Source: Sandaracinus sp.
Lineage (GTDB): Bacteria > Myxococcota_A > Polyangia > Polyangiales > Houyiibacteriaceae
NCBI GenBank assembly: GCA_020633125.1
Contig: JACKEH010000009.1
Coordinates: forward strand, 1 to 64,000
Direction: 5' to 3'
Length of the DNA stretch: 64,000 nucleotides
A program made the position numbers and the translations under genes. The notes beneath the pieces are model-generated. The model was given only the letters and a program-made list of their open reading frames with translations. It was not told the DNA's origin and searched no databases. Positions 35,913 to 43,864 of the stretch are shown here, piece by piece (the stretch's first letter is position 1; each line of letters begins with the position of its first letter).

Positions 35913-38561
35913 ATGCGTCCTCTTTTTCGAGTCTTATCCTTCGCCGCGATGCTCGCGTTCGGCCTTCAGGCCGGCGCGCAGGCCCCCGTGGGCGACGAAG
36001 AAGAGGCCCCCGAGGAGAGCGGTGCCGCCTCCGAGGAGGCCAGCGACGAAGAGGCCGGCGACGAAGAAGCCAGCGACGAAGAAGCCAGCGACGAAGAGGG
36101 CGCCGAAGCCGAAGAAGGCTTCTACGGCGACCCCTACGACGACGACCAGGACCAAGGTCCGGAGGAGCCGCGCACCGTCTGCCACGGCCGCATGATCCGC
36201 AACGTGCGGGTCGAAGGCGCGCGCCGCGTGGAAGCCGACGACGTACGCGCGAGCATGCGCCTGCGCCGTGGCCTGCCCTGCACCGACGAGGAGCTGGCCC
36301 GCGACGCGCGCGCTCTGTGGGATCTCGGCTTCTTCGAGAACCTCGTCTTCGAAGCGAACGTGGTCGGCAACGAGGTCGAGCTGGTCGTCACCGTCACCGA
36401 GCGCCCCGCCATCGCGCGCGTCCGTTTCGAGGGCAACGACGAGGTCGACGACGACGACATCGAAGAGAAGCTCACCCTCCGCGAAGGGACGATCCTCTCG
36501 ATCCCCGCGGTGCGTGAGCAGGTCACGAAGATTCGCGACCTCTACGCCGAAGAAGGCTTCTTCCTCGCGCGCGTGACCTACGAGATTCAGCGCCTCGCGA
36601 ACCGCCCCGAGGTCGAGGTTCGCTTCGTCATCGACGAGGGCCCCGAGGTCACGGTCCGCCGCATCCGCTTCGTGGGCAACCGGAACGTCCCCTCCGACGA
36701 GCTGCAAGACATCATGCAGACCTCCGAGGCGGGCTTCTTCTCGTTCATCACGGACAACCACCACTACAACGACGACGTCTTCGACGAGGACGTCACGCGC
36801 CTGCAGGCCTGGTACTACGACAAGGGGTACCTCGCGGTCTCCGTCGGTACGCCTCGCATCGAGCTGACCGCCGATCGCCAGCACGTCGACATCACGGTGC
36901 CGATCGAAGAAGGCCCGCGTTTCCGCGTCGGCCGCATGACGGTCCGCGAGGTCGACGAGAACGGCCAAGAGGTCGACGCGCTCCAGTCGAACCTGCGCGA
37001 CGAGATCGATCTCGAGAGCGGCGACTGGTTCAACCGCACCAAGATCGCGATGGGCATCCAGTCCATCACGCGCATCTACCGCGACGAGGGCTACGCGTAC
37101 GTCGAGCTGGTTCCCGAGACCGACCTCGACCAAGAGCGCCGCATCGTCGACATCAACGTCAACATCGTGCGCGGCCCGCCGGTGCGCATCGAGCGCATCA
37201 ACATCAGCGGCAACTCCAAGACGCGCGACAGCGTCATCCGCCGCGAGCTGCGCATCCTCGAAGGCGCCCTCTACGATCAATCCGACGTCGAGCTCTCGAA
37301 GCGCGCCATCGAGGCCCTCGGCTACTTCGAGCGTGTCGACTTCGCCGAAGAACGAGGCTCCGCGCCGGATCGCATGATCCTGAGCATCAGCGTCGTCGAG
37401 CGCGCGACCGGCACCTTCCAGGTCGGCGCCGGCTTCTCGTCGATCGAGCAGTTCATCCTCACCGCGCAGGTGCAGCAGGAGAACCTCTTCGGCAACGGCC
37501 AGAGCCTGCAGCTTCAGCTTCAGCTCTCGGGCATTCGCCAGCTCGTCCAGGTTCGTTTCTTCGAGCCGTGGTTCCTCGGCTCGCGTTGGGGCGCCGGCGT
37601 CGACGTCTACAAGACCGTCCGCCAGTTCGCGTCGTTCAACCAAGACACCACCGGCGGCGGCCTCACCCTCGGCCACCCGGTCGTCGATCCGCGTTTGCGT
37701 TTCTCGCTGAACTACCGCGCCGAATACGTGCGCATCAGCGCGCGCACCGGTGGCTTCTTCCAATCGGGCGGAGGCGGCGCGGGCTTCACGCAGTTCCAGA
37801 ACACGCCCCTCTTCGGCCTCTTCCGCGACGGCATCACCAGCTCGATTCGCGCGAGCCTCACCTGGGACAACCGCAACAACCGCCTCTTCCCGAGCGACGG
37901 CTGGTACGCGAACTACTCGTTCGAGGTCGCGGACCGCTTCCTCGGCTCCGACCAGGTCTTCACCCGCCACACCGCGTTCACCCGCTTCTACCGCCAGCTC
38001 TTCACCCTCGGCGAAGGACGGCCCGTCGTCTTCAAGGTGAACCTCGAGGGCGGCTTCATCTCGAGTCGCTCCGACAACGGCGTGCCGATCTACGAGCGCT
38101 TCTACCTCGGCGGCATCTTCAACGTCCGCGGCTTCCCGCTCTACAGCCTCGGTCCGCGCCTCGCGATCCCGCGCAGCTACGATCCGAGCGGCACCCCGCC
38201 TCGGTCCGGCGGTGGCAACCCGGCCGGCGTCTCCATCGGCGGCAACCTCCAGCTCTTCTACCAAGCCGAGCTCGAGGTCCCGATCCTTCCGGAGGTCGGC
38301 ATCCGTGCGGTGCTCTTCACCGATGGCGGCAACGTGTGGAACACGCAGCGCACGCTCTGCGGTGGCCCGCCGACCACGGACGTCGACGCGTCGACCGAGA
38401 CCTGCAACTTCGACATTCGCGGCATCCGTCAGTCCTGGGGCTTCGGCTTCCGCTGGTTCTCGCCGCTCGGTCCGCTGCGCTTCGAGTGGGGTTTCCCGAT
38501 CGACCGGCGCAGCTGGGAGAAGACGGTCCGATTCGAGTTCACCATCGGCAACTCGTTCTGA
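35913..38561 (+). CDS. bamA: Outer-membrane protein assembly factor BamA
   Basis: An 882-residue outer-membrane protein. A signal peptide (about 1-23, ending GAQA) is followed by an acidic low-complexity linker with repeated ASDEE/AGDEE units (about 24-75). Five POTRA domains come next (about 85-500), each ending in the E-GP or VxERP type loop, then the 16-strand barrel with the VRGF motif of strand 6 (NVRGFPLYSLGP) and the terminal aromatic residue (GNSF). It inserts beta-barrel proteins into the outer membrane. The ATG at 35913 fits the signal peptide; one at 35883 is possible. Its place between LolD and Skp matches a shared envelope assembly role. Confidence 0.95.
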   Translation: MRPLFRVLSFAAMLAFGLQAGAQAPVGDEEEAPEESGAASEEASDEEAGDEEASDEEASDEEGAEAEEGFYGDPYDDDQDQGPEEPRTVCHGRMIRNVRVEGARRVEADDVRASMRLRRGLPCTDEELARDARALWDLGFFENLVFEANVVGNEVELVVTVTERPAIARVRFEGNDEVDDDDIEEKLTLREGTILSIPAVREQVTKIRDLYAEEGFFLARVTYEIQRLANRPEVEVRFVIDEGPEVTVRRIRFVGNRNVPSDELQDIMQTSEAGFFSFITDNHHYNDDVFDEDVTRLQAWYYDKGYLAVSVGTPRIELTADRQHVDITVPIEEGPRFRVGRMTVREVDENGQEVDALQSNLRDEIDLESGDWFNRTKIAMGIQSITRIYRDEGYAYVELVPETDLDQERRIVDINVNIVRGPPVRIERINISGNSKTRDSVIRRELRILEGALYDQSDVELSKRAIEALGYFERVDFAEERGSAPDRMILSISVVERATGTFQVGAGFSSIEQFILTAQVQQENLFGNGQSLQLQLQLSGIRQLVQVRFFEPWFLGSRWGAGVDVYKTVRQFASFNQDTTGGGLTLGHPVVDPRLRFSLNYRAEYVRISARTGGFFQSGGGGAGFTQFQNTPLFGLFRDGITSSIRASLTWDNRNNRLFPSDGWYANYSFEVADRFLGSDQVFTRHTAFTRFYRQLFTLGEGRPVVFKVNLEGGFISSRSDNGVPIYERFYLGGIFNVRGFPLYSLGPRLAIPRSYDPSGTPPRSGGGNPAGVSIGGNLQLFYQAELEVPILPEVGIRAVLFTDGGNVWNTQRTLCGGPPTTDVDASTETCNFDIRGIRQSWGFGFRWFSPLGPLRFEWGFPIDRRSWEKTVRFEFTIGNSF

Positions 38562-38662
38562 CCCCTACCCCCGACCTCCGAAGGGAATCCTTCGGGAAAT
38601 GAATCCTCGGACGCGGGAATGCGTCCACCCGGCTCGGTGTCGGGTTCCCCGTCACCACTCGC

Positions 38663-38691
38663 TTGATTTCGTTCGCCTCGGGGGCTACAGC
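38663..38691 (+). promoter_or_regulatory. Promoter of ompH/skp
   Basis: TTGATT (38663-38668) and TACAGC (38686-38691) are 17 nt apart. The leader to ATG 38713 is about 15 nt and has AAAGGAAG. Two small hairpins, CCGAAGG/CCTTCGG at 38578-38595 and GGACGC/GCGTCC at 38609-38626, lie between the bamA stop and this promoter. Confidence 0.5.
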
Positions 38692-38712
38692 GCCCGGCCT
38701 AAAGGAAGCTCC

Positions 38713-39306
38713 ATGAGCCTGAAGCGTCACGCCATCACCCTCCTCTTCGCGCTCTTCGTGTCCAGCATCGCGCCCGATCTGTACGCGCAGACGAAGATCG
38801 CGGTGGTCGACCTGCAGCGCGCGCTGAACGAGACCAACGAAGGCCGCGCCGCGAAGAACCGTCTCAAGCGTCTCTTCGAGCGTCGTCAGCGTTCGCTCGA
38901 CGAAGCGCAAGAGAAGCTCAAGAAGATGAAGGAAGACATCGAGAAGCAGCAGAAGGTGCTCTCGCGCGAGGCTCTCGAGCAGCGCATGGAGGAGTACCAG
39001 AAGGCCTTCATCGAGCTTCAGTCGGTCTACGTGGAGTACCAGCGCGAGCTCGCCGAGAAGGAAGCGCAGCTCACGAAGGTCATCCTCGAGCGCATGACCG
39101 AGATCCTTCGCCGCATGGGCCAGTCCGAGGGCTACACGATGATCGTGGAGCGCAACGAGGGCGGCGTCGTGTGGGTGCCTTCGAACCTCGACCTCACCGA
39201 CGCGGTCATTCAGACGTACAACTCGGAGAACCGCGGCGGCGGAGACGGCGAGTCGATGCGCAGCACGATGTCGTCGTCGATGTCCTCGATGTCCTCGATG
39301 CGCTGA
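38713..39306 (+). CDS. ompH: OmpH/Skp-family periplasmic chaperone
   Basis: A 197-residue exported protein. The signal peptide ends at LYAQ (about residue 26); KIAVVDLQRALNETNEG is the standard Skp opening strand, and residues about 45-135 form the long coiled-coil tentacles rich in Lys and Glu. VPSNLDLTDAVIQTYN near the end is the closing trimerisation strand and helix. The last 25 residues are an unusual Ser/Met repeat (SSSMSSMSSM). Skp holds unfolded outer-membrane proteins for BamA, whose gene is upstream. A clear terminator follows. Confidence 0.92.
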   Translation: MSLKRHAITLLFALFVSSIAPDLYAQTKIAVVDLQRALNETNEGRAAKNRLKRLFERRQRSLDEAQEKLKKMKEDIEKQQKVLSREALEQRMEEYQKAFIELQSVYVEYQRELAEKEAQLTKVILERMTEILRRMGQSEGYTMIVERNEGGVVWVPSNLDLTDAVIQTYNSENRGGGDGESMRSTMSSSMSSMSSMR

Positions 39307-39325
39307 GCGAGCGCTCCGCAGAGAG

Positions 39326-39353
39326 ACGCCGCGCCTTCGGGTGCGGCGTTTTT
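39326..39353 (+). terminator. Intrinsic terminator after ompH
   Basis: ACGCCGCGCC (39326-39335) and GGTGCGGCGT (39340-39349) form a 10-bp stem with one G-T or wobble position and a TTCG tetraloop, followed by TTTTT. Confidence 0.85.
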
Positions 39354-39384
39354 CGTTCCGTCGATCGCGCCACGGTTCGCGCGC

Positions 39385-39412
39385 TTGCGCCCGACGGGAA
39401 TCCCCGTAGACC
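39385..39412 (+). promoter_or_regulatory. Promoter of the TolC-like gene
   Basis: TTGCGC (39385-39390) and TAGACC (39407-39412) are 16 nt apart; the -10 ends 7 nt before the GTG at 39420, implying a leaderless mRNA. Confidence 0.5.
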
Positions 39413-39419
39413 ACTCTCC

Positions 39420-40790
39420 GTGAAGGCCGCCGGGCTCGCGACTCTCCTCTGTCTCGTGGCGCTCGTGCCCGCGCGCGCGCAGGACGGCGTGGGCAACGAA
39501 GACGTTCCGCCCACCGACCTCGCCACGCTCCTCGAACGCGCCGAAGCGCGTTATCCGGCCCTGAGGGCCAACGAAGCCGCGGTTCGCGCGGCGCGGGCCC
39601 GCCTCGACGAAGCGCGCTTCTCGCCCTTCTTCCAGATCGACGCCCAAGGCGGGCTCACCATCGCGCCCCGCGCCGAAGGCACGCCGATCTTCTCGAACCA
39701 AGATCAGCTGCCGCTCGACAACGGTTGGGCGCCGGTGGCGGAGATCGGGGTTCGTGGCGCCATCCCCCTCTACACCTTCGGAAAGCTCCGTAACGCGTGG
39801 CGTGCGGGTCGCGCGGGCGTACGCGCCGCCGAGCTCGACGCCGAGCGTTCGCGCGCGCGGCTTCGCTACGACGTGCGTCGCGCGTACTTCGCGTTGCAGC
39901 TCGCGCTCGACATTCGGCAGATGATTCGCGAGGGCCGCGGCCAGCTCGATCGCGCGGTGCGAAAGCTCGACGAGCTGATCGCCGAGGGCGACCCGGACGT
40001 GAACCCGATGGATCGTTTCCGCCTTCGCGCCGCGCTCGCGGAGGTCGACGCGCGGTCTTCACAGGCAGAGCGCCTCGAAGCCAGCTCGCGGGCAGCGCTC
40101 GAGACGCTCACGGGTGAGACGAGCGTGCGTATCCCGGACTGCCCCATTGCCCCCGTGGTGCTCGACGACGCAGCGCTCTCCGACGCGGATCCGAGCTCAC
40201 GTCCAGAGCTCGGCATGCTGGATGCGTTGCTCGAAGCGCGCCGCGCCGCGGTCGAGATTCAACGCGGCAGCTACGGCCCCGACGTCGGCCTCGGATTCAC
40301 CGCCGGCATCTCGTGGGGCCCCGGCATCACCGACCAAGAGAACCCCTTCGTCTCCGACGCGGCCAACCGCCCTTCCCTCGGCGCCGGCCTCGTCATGCGA
40401 TGGAGCCTCGACTTCGTCGGCCAGACCTACCGCGTGCGCCGAGCGCGCGCGCAGCTCGAAGAGACGCAGGCCCGCGGCGACGAAGCGCGCCTCGGCTTGC
40501 AGCTCGAGGTCGACCTCTCCCGTGAGGCGCTTCGGGACGCGATGCGCCGCGAAGAGGCCTGGGGCCGCGGAGAGCGCGACACGCGCGCGTGGCTCGTCTC
40601 GGCGGCCCAGGCCTACGACATCGGCGCCGCGGAGCCCAAGGACCTCGTGGACGCCCTGAAGGCCTATTTCGAGGCCCGATTCTCCCATCTGCAGGCGGTG
40701 CACGACCTCAACGTCGCCGCCGCGGAGCTTTCCCGTGTCACGGGTGGGGGGGTCAGCCCGACCGAGGGTTGGGAAGCCCCCTGCGACTGA
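39420..40790 (+). CDS. TolC-family outer-membrane efflux protein
   Basis: A 456-residue protein with a signal peptide (start to PARAQ, about residue 18) and two repeats of the outer-membrane-factor fold: DLATLLERAEARYPALRANEAAVRAARARL opens repeat one and the second half begins near GMLDALLEARRAAVEI. Long alpha-helical stretches alternate with short strand segments as in TolC. It would form a trimeric outer-membrane duct. The GTG at 39420 is chosen because a -10 element sits 7 nt upstream and the signal peptide starts there; the frame stays open upstream but crosses the ompH terminator. No inner-membrane pump gene is adjacent. Confidence 0.85.
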   Translation: MKAAGLATLLCLVALVPARAQDGVGNEDVPPTDLATLLERAEARYPALRANEAAVRAARARLDEARFSPFFQIDAQGGLTIAPRAEGTPIFSNQDQLPLDNGWAPVAEIGVRGAIPLYTFGKLRNAWRAGRAGVRAAELDAERSRARLRYDVRRAYFALQLALDIRQMIREGRGQLDRAVRKLDELIAEGDPDVNPMDRFRLRAALAEVDARSSQAERLEASSRAALETLTGETSVRIPDCPIAPVVLDDAALSDADPSSRPELGMLDALLEARRAAVEIQRGSYGPDVGLGFTAGISWGPGITDQENPFVSDAANRPSLGAGLVMRWSLDFVGQTYRVRRARAQLEETQARGDEARLGLQLEVDLSREALRDAMRREEAWGRGERDTRAWLVSAAQAYDIGAAEPKDLVDALKAYFEARFSHLQAVHDLNVAAAELSRVTGGGVSPTEGWEAPCD

Positions 40791-40877
40791 CGCGGTCGGG
40801 CCGATTCGAGCGCCAGTCGAATAGAGCGTGAGGCTGGGGCGTCCATGCCCCCGCACCGCGCACCTTCCGGAGCCACG

Positions 40878-41477
40878 ATGCGACGCACGATCCTCCTCTC
40901 CTTCGCCTTCGTCCTCTCGTTCACTGCCTTCGCCGCGGCCCAACCCGCCGACGCGCAGCGTTTCCTTCAAGAGCGCAACACCACGGTGATGCGGGTCATG
41001 GAGCGCCCCGCGAGCGAGGCGCGTGACGCCGAGCTCACCCGCATGCTCGGCGAGCTGCTCGATTACGAGGAGCTCTCGCGTCGCGCGCTCGCGCGTCATT
41101 GGGGCGAGCACTCCGAAGCCGAGCGCGCCGAGTTCGTCGGCATCCTCAAGCAGCTCGTCGAGCGCAGCTACCGCTCGAACCTGCAGCGCACCCTTCGCTA
41201 CGAGATTCGCTACGAGTCCTCCGAGGTGCAGGGCGAGGACGTGCTCGTGAAGACCGAGGCACGCAACCGCAGCAACCGCCGCGCTCCGGCGGTCTCGATC
41301 GACTACGTCGTCGCGCGTCGTGGTTCGGCGTGGCGCATCGTGGACATCACGGTCGACGACGGCATGTCCATGGTCGACAACTACCGCAACCAGTTCGAGC
41401 GCATCTTGCGCCGCGAGGGTTGGGAAGGGTTGATGACGCGGATGCGCGGTCGCCTGACCGAAGAGTCGGCCACCTGA
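40878..41477 (+). CDS. mlaC: MlaC/Ttg2D-family phospholipid-binding protein
   Basis: A 199-residue exported protein. The signal peptide runs to AAAQ (about 21). MLGELLDYEELSRRALARHWGEHSEAERAEFVGILKQLVERSY is the diagnostic MlaC core, and VDYVVARRGSAWRIVDITVDDGMSMVDNYRNQFERIL is the C-terminal half. MlaC shuttles phospholipids between outer membrane and an MlaFEDB transporter. No mlaD or mlaE is in the window; a degenerate MlaF-like ATPase occurs 2.4 kb away. The in-frame ATG at 40845 is less likely because it lies before the signal peptide. Confidence 0.88.
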   Translation: MRRTILLSFAFVLSFTAFAAAQPADAQRFLQERNTTVMRVMERPASEARDAELTRMLGELLDYEELSRRALARHWGEHSEAERAEFVGILKQLVERSYRSNLQRTLRYEIRYESSEVQGEDVLVKTEARNRSNRRAPAVSIDYVVARRGSAWRIVDITVDDGMSMVDNYRNQFERILRREGWEGLMTRMRGRLTEESAT

Positions 41478-41510
41478 GCCACCCGAGCCACCCGAGCCAC
41501 CTGGGCTTCG

Positions 41511-41540
41511 ACGCCGCCGACTCGTTCGGCGGCGTTTCTC
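41511..41540 (+). terminator. Intrinsic terminator after mlaC
   Basis: ACGCCGCCGA (41511-41520) pairs with TCGGCGGCGT (41526-41535) around a 5-nt loop, followed by TTCTCGTT. Confidence 0.75.
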
Positions 41541-41630
41541 GTTCCGTCCTTCGCAAAGGGGGCGGCGGGCATGACGGGCTCTCGCCCTCCGCGATTCTTT
41601 TCACGAGTCGGGCGCTGGCGCGGGCACGAG

Positions 41631-41700
41631 CACAGGCGCGGGCACGGGTGCGAGCAGAGGCACGCGGGCACACAGGCGCGGGCACGGGTGCGAGCAGAGG
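41631..41700. repeat. 30-bp direct repeat with 40-bp period
   Basis: The 30 bases at 41631-41660 recur without change at 41671-41700. The unit starts CACAGGCGCGGGCACGGGTG and ends GCGAGCAGAGG. The 10-nt filler CACGCGGGCA is itself related to the unit. The second copy runs directly into the GGGCAC array. Confidence 0.9.
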
Positions 41701-41747
41701 GGCACGGGCACGGGCACGGGCACGGGCACGGGCACGGGCACGGGCAC
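41700..41747. repeat. Tandem GGGCAC hexanucleotide array, 8 copies
   Basis: Eight perfect GGGCAC units run from 41700 to 41747 in the same orientation as the array at 17991. The array ends about 30 nt before the -35 box of the DUF507 promoter. Confidence 0.9.
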
Positions 41748-41775
41748 GCGCGCTGTGTGAGCGCAGGTCGCACCC

Positions 41776-41804
41776 TTGCGTGGCTGGGCGATCCGGTTTA
41801 AAGC
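41776..41804 (+). promoter_or_regulatory. Promoter of the DUF507 gene
   Basis: TTGCGT (41776-41781) and TAAAGC (41799-41804) are 17 nt apart; the -10 ends 9 nt before ATG 41814. Confidence 0.5.
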
Positions 41805-41813
41805 CGCCCCCGC

Positions 41814-42326
41814 ATGCGCCTCTACAGCGGAAAAGTCCCCGTCATCGCGGAAGATCTCCTTCGCGTCCTCACGGCCGACGGCGACATCGAGGTCGAGAGC
41901 GCCGACGAGGTCCGCATGGACTTCGAGTCGGTCCTGAAGGAGTTCGTTCGTCGCGAGCGCCAGGTCACCGACGAAGCGAAGAACCAGATGGAGCGCGCGG
42001 GTCTGAGCTACTCGATGCTCGGCAAGATCAAGTCCCAGGTCGCCAAGGACATGGGCTTCCCCGAGCCGGACGAGCAGCTTCCCTACCTCGTCTCGCAGCT
42101 CCTCACGATGCTCTTCCACAGCAACAACGTCGCCGAGGTCTTCTCGGAGGACATGGACCTTCGCAAGAAGATCACGACCGTCCTTCGCAACCACACCTCG
42201 TCGGGCAACGAGCTCGACCGCGAGGTCCGTTCGAAGATCAAGAACCTGCAGGAAGGCACCGCGGCGTTCGAGATCGAGTACGAGCGCGTCATGTCGCAGC
42301 TGAAGGCGCGCAAGGGCCTCACCTGA
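41814..42326 (+). CDS. DUF507 family protein
   Basis: A 170-residue protein that matches the DUF507 family over its whole length: it opens MRLYSGKVPVIAEDLLRVL and contains EVRMDFESVLKEFVRRERQV and the helical C-terminal half ending SQLKARKGLT. The family has no known function; members are small, soluble and common in delta-proteobacterial lineages. It is a single-gene unit with promoter and terminator. An unstable-looking repeat lies just upstream of its promoter. Confidence 0.88.
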   Translation: MRLYSGKVPVIAEDLLRVLTADGDIEVESADEVRMDFESVLKEFVRRERQVTDEAKNQMERAGLSYSMLGKIKSQVAKDMGFPEPDEQLPYLVSQLLTMLFHSNNVAEVFSEDMDLRKKITTVLRNHTSSGNELDREVRSKIKNLQEGTAAFEIEYERVMSQLKARKGLT

Positions 42327-42349
42327 GCGCCTCGCGACACCCGAATGCG

Positions 42350-42382
42350 AAGAGCCCCGACCGTCTGGCCGGGGCTCTTTCG
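42350..42382. terminator. Bidirectional terminator
   Basis: AAGAGCCCCG (42350-42359) pairs with CGGGGCTCTT (42370-42379), then TTCG. It separates the convergent DUF507 and membrane-protein genes and has AAAGAG/CTCTT edges that serve both strands. Confidence 0.7.
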
Positions 42383-42431
42383 ATCCGTGCTCTTTCGATC
42401 CCTGCTCTCTCGAGCTCGTCTTCGTTCGAGC

Positions 42432-43175
42432 TCAGGACTCGAGGCGAATCGGCCGGAACCAGCGGAGCAGCAAGAAGAGGTCGAGCGCGACCGCGAGCGC
42501 GCAGAGCACCGCCAGCACCAGCGCCCAGACGTACGTGCCTGGCGCCTCGTCGGCGAGCAGCACGAAGGTCTCCGAGCTCACGGGCACGTCCATGCGGTCG
42601 AAGGTCCGCTGCACGGCCGAGAAACGGGAGCCGAGGTCCCCGACCGTGACGAGGCGGCCCGAGAACTCCCGGCGCGCGGAGGCGCGGTTCTCGAACCCGT
42701 CGTCCGCCGGCACCTGCACCAGGATTCGGCGCTGTCCCGCCAGCGGGAAGACCGCGTAGCGATCGCCGAAGACCCGCTCGTAGGTCACCCGGGTGCTGGC
42801 CATCGGGGTGCCCTCGAGGGTCACGAAGCTGTTCGAAGCCAGCGAGGCCGGGTCCACGGTGATCGCTTCGCCCACGGGCTCCGGTCGGTCGGCCGCGAAG
42901 AAATACGAGACGTCCGCACGCAGGGTCAGCAGCATCCCGATGGCCAAGGCGGCGCAGGCGGCCATGAGCGTCAGAGTGGCGAGCCGAGGACCGCGTGCCG
43001 GCGCGGGCAGCGCCAAAAGCTCGGGATCGACGCCCGCGGCGGGGCCGGAAAGCAGGATCTCGTCGCGTTCCACGGTGGTCACGAGGGGCTTGGACAACGG
43101 GTCGCCCGCTTTGTTCGCGGGGTCGTGGGCGACATGGTGCACCGAGGTGGTTTCGCCCACAATCCCGGCGTCCAC
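42432..43175 (-). CDS. Hypothetical two-helix membrane protein
   Basis: About 247 residues, no recognised family. After a polar 65-residue N-terminus there is a membrane helix (about 66-86), an extracytoplasmic domain of about 125 residues (VTLEGTPMASTRVTYERVFGD and following, beta-rich) and a second helix (about 213-238) with a short cytoplasmic end. The layout suggests an envelope sensor or scaffold. The frame stays open far upstream over the neighbouring gene; I chose the GTG at 43175, and a GTG at 43142 is equally possible. Confidence 0.55.
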   Translation of the reverse strand: MDAGIVGETTSVHHVAHDPANKAGDPLSKPLVTTVERDEILLSGPAAGVDPELLALPAPARGPRLATLTLMAACAALAIGMLLTLRADVSYFFAADRPEPVGEAITVDPASLASNSFVTLEGTPMASTRVTYERVFGDRYAVFPLAGQRRILVQVPADDGFENRASARREFSGRLVTVGDLGSRFSAVQRTFDRMDVPVSSETFVLLADEAPGTYVWALVLAVLCALAVALDLFLLLRWFRPIRLES

Positions 43176-43185
43176 CGGGGCTTCG

Positions 43186-43214
43186 TTGCATCCCCGGCGG
43201 GCCCCTGCTAGACC
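43186..43214 (+). promoter_or_regulatory. Promoter of the 120-aa protein gene
   Basis: TTGCAT (43186-43191) and TAGACC (43209-43214, within TGCTAGACC) are 17 nt apart. Transcription from about 43221 gives a leader of about 125 nt that contains the three palindromes at 43262-43329. Confidence 0.55.
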
Positions 43215-43261
43215 GCGCGCCCCGCGAGACGACGCCGAAGGGCGCCTCGCACACGGATCAC

Positions 43262-43329
43262 GGTGGGAGATTCCCACCCGAAGACGGTGGGAATCACCCC
43301 ACCCGGAAGACGTGGTGGGTATTCCCACC
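43262..43329 (+). promoter_or_regulatory. Three tandem GGTGGG/CCCACC palindromes in a 5' leader
   Basis: GGTGGGA-N3-TCCCACC (43262-43278), GGTGGG-N6-CCCACC (43286-43303) and GGTGGG-N4-CCCACC (43314-43329) follow one another with 7- and 10-nt gaps. The last ends 17 nt before the ATG at 43347 and just before the GGAG site. Any GGTGGG can pair with any CCCACC, so several foldings are possible. They may be protein-binding operators or RNA switches. Confidence 0.7.
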
Positions 43330-43346
43330 GATTGGAGCCAAGAACC

Positions 43347-43709
43347 ATGAAGCTCTCGCCCCTCCAGGCCGCCAAGAAGCGTTTCGGCATCGAAGAGTCC
43401 AACCCCACCCTCGCCCGCAAGGCGGTCAAGGAGAAGCTGGTCGACGCCGTCCAGAAGCTCACCGACGACGGCCTCTGGATCGACCGCGTCAACGGGGACA
43501 AGGGCCTCTCGAGCGTCTCGAACCGCAAGCTCCTCCACCTCCTCGAGGTGCTCGAGGCGGTTCAGAAGCACGGCGGCCGCGCCAAGGTGATCGCGGACGT
43601 GGTCAGCCTCGAGGGCCGCAAGGACGAGACCTACGCGTCGCGCTTCGAGAAGTTCTCGACGCCGCGCCTCTGGGACGCGTACCGCACCGCGAAGAAGCGC
43701 GCGAACTGA
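43347..43709 (+). CDS. Hypothetical 120-aa basic protein
   Basis: No family is recognised. The protein is soluble and basic, with a central helical segment (ARKAVKEKLVDAVQKLTDDGLWIDRVNGDKGLSSVSNRKLLHLLEVLEAV) and the ending RLWDAYRTAKKRAN. Size and charge would suit a nucleic-acid-binding or ribosome-associated protein, but no motif proves it. The ATG at 43347 follows GGAG; the frame is open upstream across the palindromes, where the encoded peptide is Pro/Gly/Arg-rich and unlike the rest. It is a single-gene unit ended by a terminator. Confidence 0.75.
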   Translation: MKLSPLQAAKKRFGIEESNPTLARKAVKEKLVDAVQKLTDDGLWIDRVNGDKGLSSVSNRKLLHLLEVLEAVQKHGGRAKVIADVVSLEGRKDETYASRFEKFSTPRLWDAYRTAKKRAN

Positions 43710-43748
43710 TCGCGTTCGCGCGAACGGATCACGCGTTCGCACGACCCG

Positions 43749-43778
43749 AGCGGGCCCTCCTCTGGAGCGGCCCGCTTT
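43749..43778 (+). terminator. Terminator of the 120-aa protein gene
   Basis: AGCGGGCC (43749-43756) pairs with GGCCCGCT (43769-43776) around a 12-nt loop, followed by TTTA. Confidence 0.65.
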
Positions 43779-43849
43779 ATCGTGGGTGCCAGCGAGACGC
43801 CCCCACGAGCCGCCTGGCCCCCGCATCACGGTCCCCTTTCGCGACAGCC

Positions 43850-43858
43850 TGCTAGAAC
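43850..43858 (+). promoter_or_regulatory. Extended -10 element TGCTAGAAC of the MlaF-like gene
   Basis: TGCTAGAAC ends 6 nt before ATG 43865. The identical nine bases precede proB on the other strand. Confidence 0.5.
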
Positions 43859-43864
43859 GTCCGC

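Larger units (their letters stand above)
41478..41813. other. 336-nt non-coding interval between mlaC and the DUF507 gene
   Basis: It holds a short 10-bp tandem repeat (CCACCCGAGC type, 41471-41502), the mlaC terminator, a 30-bp direct repeat, the second GGGCAC array and the DUF507 promoter. No coding sequence is supported. Confidence 0.6.

Noticed and set aside
41631..41747. Short repeats considered as a CRISPR array.
   Set aside because: There are only two 30-bp copies with a 10-bp filler related to the repeat, followed by hexamers. No unique spacers of about 30 bp and no cas genes are present.
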